Source of the DNA: Desulfobaccales bacterium
Lineage (GTDB): Bacteria > Desulfobacterota > Desulfobaccia > Desulfobaccales > 0-14-0-80-60-11
Assembly: GCA_041648175.1 (NCBI GenBank)
Contig: JBAZPO010000015.1
Location: 59,206 to 123,205, forward strand
DNA length: 64,000 nucleotides
Reading direction: 5' to 3'
The notes beneath the pieces were generated by a model. It was given only the letters and a program-made list of their open reading frames with translations, was not told the DNA's origin and searched no databases. A program made the translations under genes and the position numbers. Of the stretch, positions 58,869 to 64,000 are shown in pieces; position 1 is the stretch's first letter, and each line of letters starts with the position of its first letter.

Positions 58869-59057
58869 CTATTCGGCCTTCTGCCTCAGTACCGTTTTGA
58901 CCCGGGCCAGGTCTTTTCTGGCCTGTCCCAGCCGGGCGGTGTTATCCAGTTGCTGCCGGCTATGTTGAAAGTTCAGGTTGAAGAGCTCTTCCGAGACCTC
59001 TTTCAACTTGGCCTGCAACTCCTCGTTAGTCAAATCGCGCAAATCCGCGGCCTTCAT
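58869..59057 (-). CDS. rpmC: 50S ribosomal protein L29
   Basis: 62 residues, two helices: KAADLRDLTNEELQAKLKEVSEELFNLNFQHSRQQLDNTARLGQARKDLARVKTVL. ATG overlaps the rplP stop by 4 bp. Confidence 0.97.
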   Translation of the reverse strand: MKAADLRDLTNEELQAKLKEVSEELFNLNFQHSRQQLDNTARLGQARKDLARVKTVLRQKAE

Positions 59058-59500
59058 ATGCTCGCCTCCACCACCGGCTGCTCTTTCACCAGTTGCTCTT
59101 TTTCCACAAACTTGGTGGGCAGCGGCAGTTTATGGGAGGCCAGGCGCATGGCTTCTTTGGCCGTTTCACGGTCAACCCCCGCCATCTCGTAGAGGATGAG
59201 CCCGGGCCGGATTACTGCAACCCAACCTTCCGGACCGCCCTTCCCTTTCCCCATGCGGGTTTCCGCCGGTTTCTTGGTAAAGGGTTTATCCGGAAAAACC
59301 CGGATCCAAATCTGGCCGCCGCGCTTGACGTGCCGGGTGATGGCGATACGGGCCGCCTCGATCTGTTGGGCCGTAATCCAGCCGCATTCCTCGGCCATGA
59401 GGCCAAATTCCCCGAAGGCGATATAGTTGCCTCGGGTGGCCTTGCCCCGACGCCGGCCCCGCATGACTTTCCGATGTTTAACCCGTTTTGGTGCTAACAT
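59054..59500 (-). CDS. rplP: 50S ribosomal protein L16
   Basis: 148 residues from the ATG at 59500 (MLAPKRVKHRKVMRGRRRG); the extra upstream ATG at 59518 lies within the ribosome site. GQIWIRVFPDKPFTKKPAETRMGKGKGGPEGWVAVIRPG is complete. The end (EKEQLVKEQPVVEASI) is slightly longer than usual. Confidence 0.97.
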   Translation of the reverse strand: MLAPKRVKHRKVMRGRRRGKATRGNYIAFGEFGLMAEECGWITAQQIEAARIAITRHVKRGGQIWIRVFPDKPFTKKPAETRMGKGKGGPEGWVAVIRPGLILYEMAGVDRETAKEAMRLASHKLPLPTKFVEKEQLVKEQPVVEASI

Positions 59501-59609
59501 TGCTCTTTCCTTTCCCACCCCCCTTACCTAAAGGGAGATAGGGGGAATTAATTTCGTCTTGCGTACTGCGCCTTCTGATTTCCAGTGGAACCTCGGCTTT
59601 CGTTTCTAA

Positions 59610-59640
59610 CCTAAACCCTGCCCCCTGAAACCTGAAACCC
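59610..59640. repeat. Heptamer tract in the rplP-rpsC gap, unit CTGAAAC
   Basis: CTAAACC CTGCCCC CTGAAAC CTGAAAC CC: four 7-bp units, directly after the rpsC stop. Confidence 0.75.
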
Positions 59641-59644
59641 GCAG

Positions 59645-60298
59645 TTATAATCCCATGCCTTCTTCGATGCTCAGGACTTCGCCGTGGAAGATCCAGGTCT
59701 TAACCCCGATGATCCCGTAGGTCGTCTTGGCTTCGGCAAATCCGTAATCGATGAGAGCCCGCAGGGTGTGCAGCGGCACCCGGCCTTCCCGGTACCATTC
59801 CTGCCGGGCGATTTCCGCGCCGGCCAAACGGCCCTTGCAGCGGATCTTGATGCCCTTGGCCCCGAACTTCAAGGCCTGGCCCACCGACTTCTTCATGGCC
59901 CGGCGGAAGGAGACCCGGCGCTCCAACTGTTGGGCGATGTTTTCCGCCACCAGTTGGGCATTGATCTCGGGTTTCCGCACCTCGTGCACGTCGATGACCA
60001 GGTCCCGGCCCACCAATTTTTCCAGGCGGCGGCGCAGGTCTTCGATTTTCTTGCCTTTTTGGCCGATAACCATGCCCGGCCGGGAAGTATGGATCTTAAT
60101 GGTCAGCTTGTTGGCCGCCCGTTTGATATCCAGTCCGGCGATCCCCGACCCTTTGAGGTCCTTGTCGGCTCTGATGAAATCCCGGATCCTGCGATCCTCC
60201 AACACCAGGGATGCAAAATCCTTCCGAGCGAACCAAACGGAATCCCATTTGCGATAGCTCCCCAGACGGAATCCTATGGGGTGAACTTTCTGGCCCAA
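59645..60298 (-). CDS. rpsC: 30S ribosomal protein S3
   Basis: 217 residues, TTG start with AAGGAGG 6 nt upstream. GQKVHPIGFRLGSYRKWDSVWFA, KH domain RPGMVIGQKGKKIEDLRRRLEKL, and AEIARQEWYREGRVPLHTLRALIDYGFAEA. Normal length. Confidence 0.98.
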   Translation of the reverse strand: MGQKVHPIGFRLGSYRKWDSVWFARKDFASLVLEDRRIRDFIRADKDLKGSGIAGLDIKRAANKLTIKIHTSRPGMVIGQKGKKIEDLRRRLEKLVGRDLVIDVHEVRKPEINAQLVAENIAQQLERRVSFRRAMKKSVGQALKFGAKGIKIRCKGRLAGAEIARQEWYREGRVPLHTLRALIDYGFAEAKTTYGIIGVKTWIFHGEVLSIEEGMGL

Positions 60299-60321
60299 TC
60301 CACGCCTCCTTAATTATACCG

Positions 60322-60382
60322 TTCCCAGTTCCCAGCCGTCAGTTGACAGACACTGACAACTGGCCACTGACCACTGATCACT
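60322..60382. repeat. Heptamer tract in the rpsC-rplV gap
   Basis: GTTCCCA GTTCCCA GCCGTCA GTTGACA, a 10-base step, then ACTGGCC ACTGACC ACTGATC ACT. The longest array in the window (~60 bp), reaching the rplV stop. Confidence 0.8.
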
Positions 60383-60384
60383 AA

Positions 60385-60726
60385 TCATTTCCCGGTCCCT
60401 TCCTGCAGGACCACGGTGATATGGCTGCTCCGTTTGAGGATGCGGTTAACCCGTCCCATGGCCCGCGCTTGGAAGCGCTTCAGGGAAGGGCCGCCGTCCA
60501 CCTGGACGCCTTTGATTACCAGGGTATCCACGTCAATCTGGGGCCGCTGCTCGGCATTGGCCACCGCGGACATTACCACCTTGCGCACCAACCGCGCCCC
60601 CCGTTGCGGCATAAATTGGAGCATGGCCAGGGCCTCTTCCACCTTCTTGCCGGGGAGAGTCCGTGCCACCAGCCGCAGCTTGGTGGGCGATATGCGCAGA
60701 TATTTGGCGCTCGCCTTGACATCCAT
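60385..60726 (-). CDS. rplV: 50S ribosomal protein L22
   Basis: 113 residues: DVKASAKYLRISPTKLRLVARTLPGKKVEEALAMLQFMPQRGARLVRKVV and KRFQARAMGRVNRILKRSSHITVVL. Two bases from rpsS. Confidence 0.98.
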   Translation of the reverse strand: MDVKASAKYLRISPTKLRLVARTLPGKKVEEALAMLQFMPQRGARLVRKVVMSAVANAEQRPQIDVDTLVIKGVQVDGGPSLKRFQARAMGRVNRILKRSSHITVVLQEGTGK

Positions 60727-60728
60727 GG

Positions 60729-61013
60729 CTACTTTTTACTCACTTTGGTTTTGCGGTCGCCGGCGTGGCCCCCGAAATGCCGGGTGGGCGAAAACTCGCC
60801 TAACTTGTGCCCCACCATATTTTCGGTGACGTATACCGGAATAAACTTTTTGCCGTTATGGACCGCCATGGTTAATCCGATAAATTCCGGAGTAATAGTC
60901 GACCGCCGCGACCAGGTCTTGATCACTTTGCGGTCCTGGGTCTCCCTGGCCTTATACACCTTGGCCTGGAGGCTATCCTGCACGTAAGGTCCCTTTTTTA
61001 ATGAACGGGCCAC
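60729..61013 (-). CDS. rpsS: 30S ribosomal protein S19
   Basis: 94 residues: ARSLKKGPYVQDSLQAKVYK, TWSRRSTITPEFIGLTMAVHNGKKFIPVYVTENMVGHKLGEFSPTR. Complete. Confidence 0.98.
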   Translation of the reverse strand: MARSLKKGPYVQDSLQAKVYKARETQDRKVIKTWSRRSTITPEFIGLTMAVHNGKKFIPVYVTENMVGHKLGEFSPTRHFGGHAGDRKTKVSKK

Positions 61014-61024
61014 GATCTTCCCCT

Positions 61025-61852
61025 CTACTTCTTCGACCGGTGTTTCACGATGTACCGGTCACTGGCTTTGGGTTTTCTGGTCTTAAATCCCTTAGTGGGT
61101 ACGCCCCACGGGGTACACGGATGCCGGCCGCCTGAGGACTTGCCTTCGCCGCCGCCCATGGGATGGTCCACCGGGTTCATGGCGACACCACGCACATGCG
61201 GCCGTTTGCCGGTCCAGCGTTTCCGTCCGGCCTTGCCCAAGGAGACGTTTTCCTGCTCCGAGTTGCTCAACTGCCCGATGGTGGCCCGGCAGTCCACCGG
61301 CACCATCCGGACTTCGCCGGAGGGCAGTTTCAGGTGGGCCTGCTTGCCTTCCTTGGCCATTAACTGGGCGTAAGCGCCTGCGGACCGGGCCATCTGTCCG
61401 CCCTTTCCCGGCTTCAACTCCACGTTATGCACCTGGGTGCCCGTGGGAATGTTCAGCAAGGGCAGCGCGTTACCCGGTTTGATGTCCGCCGTGGCGGAAG
61501 AAACCACTATGTCTCCCACCTGCAGACCCTGGGGCGCCAGGATGTAGCGCTTTTCGCCATCCACATAGTGCAAAAGCGCAATCCGGGTGGTGCGGTTGGG
61601 ATCGTATTCAATGCTGGCCACCTTGCCCGGAACTTCCAGCTTGTTGCGCTTGAAATCGATGAGGCGGTATTGCCGCTTGTGTCCTCCGCCCCGATGGCGG
61701 GCGGTGATCCGGCCGTAACTATTCCGTCCCCCCGACTTCTTCAGGGGGACGACCAGGCTCTTTTCCGGCTCGCTCCGAGTGATCTCGGCAAAATCCGTGG
61801 CCGTCTGGAACCGCCGCCCTGGTGAGGTAGGTTTTCTTGAAATGATTGCCAT
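61025..61852 (-). CDS. rplB: 50S ribosomal protein L2
   Basis: 275 residues: KKSGGRNSYGRITARHRGGGHKRQYRLIDFKRNK at the N-half and RGVAMNPVDHPMGGGEGKSSGGRHPCTPWGVPTKG at the C-half, including the His of the peptidyl-transferase region. Complete. Confidence 0.99.
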   Translation of the reverse strand: MAIISRKPTSPGRRFQTATDFAEITRSEPEKSLVVPLKKSGGRNSYGRITARHRGGGHKRQYRLIDFKRNKLEVPGKVASIEYDPNRTTRIALLHYVDGEKRYILAPQGLQVGDIVVSSATADIKPGNALPLLNIPTGTQVHNVELKPGKGGQMARSAGAYAQLMAKEGKQAHLKLPSGEVRMVPVDCRATIGQLSNSEQENVSLGKAGRKRWTGKRPHVRGVAMNPVDHPMGGGEGKSSGGRHPCTPWGVPTKGFKTRKPKASDRYIVKHRSKK

Positions 61853-61904
61853 ATTATAATCCCTTAGGTTCTATTTACCTAATCCCCGACCCTTGACCCC
61901 TGGT

Positions 61905-62195
61905 TTAGATGCCCTCAAATCCGGCGATCTTTTCCCCGGGCGCCAGCGTGACGATGGCCTTCTTCGAGTCGGGGCGCATGCCACTGGTCTTCCCCAGGCG
62001 CTTTTCCTTCCCCCTGACGTGGACCGTGTTCACCCCGAGAACCTTGACCTTGAAGATATCTTCAATAGCCTTCCGGATCTCGATCTTGTTGGCCTTAACC
62101 GCCACCCGGAAGGTCAGCTTGTTGGCCGCTTCCTTCTGAGCGTGGGTCTTTTCCGTGATGATCGGCCCCTTAATCAAATAATGATACGGCTTCAT
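61905..62195 (-). CDS. rplW: 50S ribosomal protein L23
   Basis: 96 residues: YHYLIKGPIITEKTHAQKEAANKLTFRVAVKANKIEIRKAIEDIFKVKVLGVNTVHVRGKEKRLG. Sits at the tunnel exit. Overlaps rplD by 4 bp. Confidence 0.98.
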   Translation of the reverse strand: MKPYHYLIKGPIITEKTHAQKEAANKLTFRVAVKANKIEIRKAIEDIFKVKVLGVNTVHVRGKEKRLGKTSGMRPDSKKAIVTLAPGEKIAGFEGI

Positions 62196-62815
62196 TTGGC
62201 CAACCTCGCTAAGATCTGGTCCACCGCCGGCGAAAACAACACCAGGTGCTCGTACTTGAGGATATCGTAGACGTTCAGCCCCATGGGGGGCATCACCTGG
62301 ATTCCCGGCACATTCCGGGCGGAGAGTTCCAGAGCCTGGTTCTCTTCCACCGCGATAAACAGGGCCTTGTTAATCTCAAAAGTCTTCAGGATCTGGACAA
62401 AGTCTTTGGTCTTCGGGGTGGTATGAGGATAAGCATCCAGCACGAGCAACGTGCCATCCGCCACCTTGCTGCTCAAAGCCATCTTCAGGGCCAGGCGCCG
62501 CACCTGTTTGGGCAGCGCGTAGGCATAGCTCCGAGGCCTTGGCCCGAAGGTGGTCCCGCCGCCCTTCCAAATAGGGGACCGGCTGCTGCCAGCCCGGGCC
62601 CGGCCAGTGCCCTTCTGACGCCAGGGCTTACGCCCGCCGCCCCGCACTTCACCCCGGGTCTTGGTGCAAGCGGTGCCAGATCTACGGCAAGCCCGCTGCC
62701 AGGTCACTACTTCGTGGAGCACGTGCCCCTTGACCTCCACCCCAAAGATCTCGTCTTTAAGGTCCAGTTCCCCGACTTTTTCTTTTTGAATATTATAGAT
62801 ATCTACCGTCGGCAT
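62192..62815 (-). CDS. rplD: 50S ribosomal protein L4
   Basis: 207 residues: RSGTACTKTRGEVRGGGRKPWRQKGTGRARAGSSRSPIWKGGGTTFGPRPRSYAYALPKQVRRLALKMALS is the family core. In E. coli L4 also regulates the S10 operon; whether it does so here is unknown. Four bases from rplC. Confidence 0.98.
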   Translation of the reverse strand: MPTVDIYNIQKEKVGELDLKDEIFGVEVKGHVLHEVVTWQRACRRSGTACTKTRGEVRGGGRKPWRQKGTGRARAGSSRSPIWKGGGTTFGPRPRSYAYALPKQVRRLALKMALSSKVADGTLLVLDAYPHTTPKTKDFVQILKTFEINKALFIAVEENQALELSARNVPGIQVMPPMGLNVYDILKYEHLVLFSPAVDQILARLAK

Positions 62816-62819
62816 ACTA

Positions 62820-63446
62820 TCACCCGGCCTTCTGGATGAGCACCAGGCCGTGGCTCGGGCCGGGTACGGCCCCTCTCACCACCAGCAGGTTCTCTTCAGG
62901 GCGCACATCCACCACTTCCAAATTTTTCATAGTCACCCGGGCATTCCCCATCCGGCCGGCCATCTTCTTGCCTTTGACCACCCGTGAGGGGTAGGCGCTA
63001 CAGCCGATGGAACCCGGTGACCGGTGGGACATGGAACCGTGGCCCATGGGACCCCGGTGAAAATTCCACCGCTTGATGGTCCCGGCAAAGCCTTTACCCT
63101 TGCTGGTGCCGATCACGTCCACCAGGTCGCCGATCTCAAAGAGCTCCACGGTGATCTCCTGGCCTTCTTCAAAGCCTCCGGCCTCGTCCACCCGGAATTC
63201 CCGCAGTTCTTTGAACCCGCTCTTGGCGCCGTGTTTTTCAAAATGACCTTTTCCCGGCTTGTTGCACTTAGTCAAAGCCTGCCGGTCAAAGCCCATCTGC
63301 AGGGCCTCGTAGCCATCTTTGGCCGCGGTCTTCTTCTGCACCACAAAACAAGGGCCGGCTTCGATAACCGTGACCGGCACTGCCAGACCGTCATTATCGA
63401 AGATCCGGGTCATGCCCAATTTTTTGCCAATTAAGCCCCCAGGCAT
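62820..63446 (-). CDS. rplC: 50S ribosomal protein L3
   Basis: 208 residues: GGLIGKKLGMTRIFDNDGLAVPVTVIEAGPCFVVQKKTA and GFAGTIKRWNFHRGPMGHGSMSHRSPGSIG. Complete. A 115-bp gap to rpsJ holds heptamer arrays. Confidence 0.98.
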   Translation of the reverse strand: MPGGLIGKKLGMTRIFDNDGLAVPVTVIEAGPCFVVQKKTAAKDGYEALQMGFDRQALTKCNKPGKGHFEKHGAKSGFKELREFRVDEAGGFEEGQEITVELFEIGDLVDVIGTSKGKGFAGTIKRWNFHRGPMGHGSMSHRSPGSIGCSAYPSRVVKGKKMAGRMGNARVTMKNLEVVDVRPEENLLVVRGAVPGPSHGLVLIQKAG

Positions 63447-63455
63447 TTTAAACTC

Positions 63456-63558
63456 CTCAGGTTTCAGGTTTCAGGTTCCAGGTTTCAGCGCCGTGTGGAG
63501 AGGATAACTTACCCTCGTGCGCACATCCTGGCACCTGACACCTGACACCTAACACCTG
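63456..63558. repeat. Two heptamer arrays in the rplC-rpsJ gap (TCAGGTT; CACCTGA)
   Basis: TCAGGTT x3, CCAGGTT, TCAG (63458-63488), then GCACCTGA CACCTGA CACCTAA CACCTG (63531-63559). The first is the complement of the ACCTGAA unit upstream of lptF. Confidence 0.85.
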
Positions 63559-63561
63559 CTT

Positions 63562-63870
63562 TTAAACTTTTATCTCTACGTCCACCCCGGCTGCCAGGTC
63601 CAACTTGCTGATGGCGTCCATGGTTTGCTGGGTCGGTTCCAAGATGTCCATCAGGCGCTTATAGGTCCGGACTTCGAACTGCTCCCGGGACTTCTTGTCG
63701 ATATGCGGGGAGCGCAGCACGGTGTATTTGTTGATTTCCGTGGGCAGCGGAATTGGTCCCGCCACCCGGGCGCCGGTGCTCCGGGCCGTTTCCACGATCT
63801 CCAGCACCGATTTGTCCAACAGCTTGTAATCGTAAGATCGCAAGCGAATGCGAATCTTGGGCGTAATCAT
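63562..63870 (-). CDS. rpsJ: 30S ribosomal protein S10
   Basis: 102 residues: KIRIRLRSYDYKLLDKSVLEIVETARSTGARVAGPIPLPTEINKYTVLRSPHIDKKSREQFEVRTYKR. First ribosomal gene of the S10 set, directly after tuf, 10 bp away. Confidence 0.98.
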   Translation of the reverse strand: MITPKIRIRLRSYDYKLLDKSVLEIVETARSTGARVAGPIPLPTEINKYTVLRSPHIDKKSREQFEVRTYKRLMDILEPTQQTMDAISKLDLAAGVDVEIKV

Positions 63871-63880
63871 GAATTTACCT

Positions 63881-64000
63881 TTATTCTACAATCTCGCTCA
63901 CCACGCCGGCGCCCACAGTGCGGCCGCCTTCACGGATGGCGAAACGGAGTTCTTTTTCCAGGGCCACTGGGGTGATCAGGGTCACTTCCATCTGGACGTT
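63881..64000 (-). CDS. tuf: Elongation factor Tu, C-terminal fragment (window edge)
   Basis: The last 39 codons are in the window: NVQMEVTLITPVALEKELRF...IREGGRTVGAGVVSEIVE and stop TAA at 63881-63883. It is the end of EF-Tu domain 3 and continues beyond the right edge. The strand and place before rpsJ are the standard str/S10 junction. Confidence 0.95.
   Translation of the reverse strand, partial: NVQMEVTLITPVALEKELRFAIREGGRTVGAGVVSEIVE

Overview
The window looks like a chromosome segment of a moderately GC-rich Gram-negative bacterium. The outer-membrane genes show this: a complete Mla lipid-transport set (mlaC, mlaD, mlaF, mlaE), lptF, lipid/sugar glycosyltransferase and nucleotide-sugar genes. 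An 11-gene complex I operon without nuoE, nuoF and nuoG, a DUF1844 protein, a receiverless sigma-54 activator and the gene content overall recall Desulfobacterota (former Deltaproteobacteria, e.g. Desulfobacca- or Syntrophobacter-like lineages). That placement is inference from gene content, not from a marker-gene tree.

Layout. 0.1-6.2 kb: membrane transporters (SulP anion transporter, DUF475/TerC-like protein, MscS channel, APC permease). 6.3-10.3 kb: small exported proteins, two of them paralogues, plus mlaC, a DUF1328 protein and a glycine-zipper lipoprotein. 10.4-13.4 kb: mlaE-mlaF-mlaD on the minus strand. 13.9-22 kb: envelope sugar genes (GT39/ArnT-like transferase, lptF, two NAD-dependent sugar epimerases, a UDP-HexNAc dehydrogenase, a phosphohexomutase). 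22.2-23.3 kb: a small unknown protein and a creatininase-family amidohydrolase. 23.5-33.4 kb: nuoABCDHIJKLMN with a recognisable promoter and a strong terminator. 33.7-36.2 kb: sigma-54 activator, an unknown helical protein, and an AT-rich DUF429-like gene bracketed by inverted palindromic repeats. 36.3-42 kb: pth, prs, ispE, DUF1844, serA and a class-V aminotransferase. 42.3-47.3 kb: uncharacterised genes (two divergent paralogues flanking an MBL-fold/TPR protein, a Cys-motif protein coupled to an amidoligase, and an NlpC/P60 hydrolase with a long structured leader). 47.8-64 kb: the S10-spc-alpha ribosomal superoperon on the minus strand, from rplQ back to rpsJ and the 3' end of tuf, with secY, adk, map and infA inside it in the usual order.

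The most unusual property lies between the genes. At least 18 intergenic spots carry short tandem arrays that all have a 7-bp period, although the unit differs from place to place (ACCTGAA, ACCGAAA, AGTGGTC, AGCTGAY, ACTGRCC and others). Several interrupt the ribosomal superoperon. A second dispersed family is built on a GGCACAGGCG/CGCCTGTGC palindrome, and two inverted copies bracket the DUF429-like gene. ispE appears to start at ATT, overlapping the upstream stop as TGATT. No tRNA, rRNA, CRISPR array, insertion sequence or prophage was recognised.
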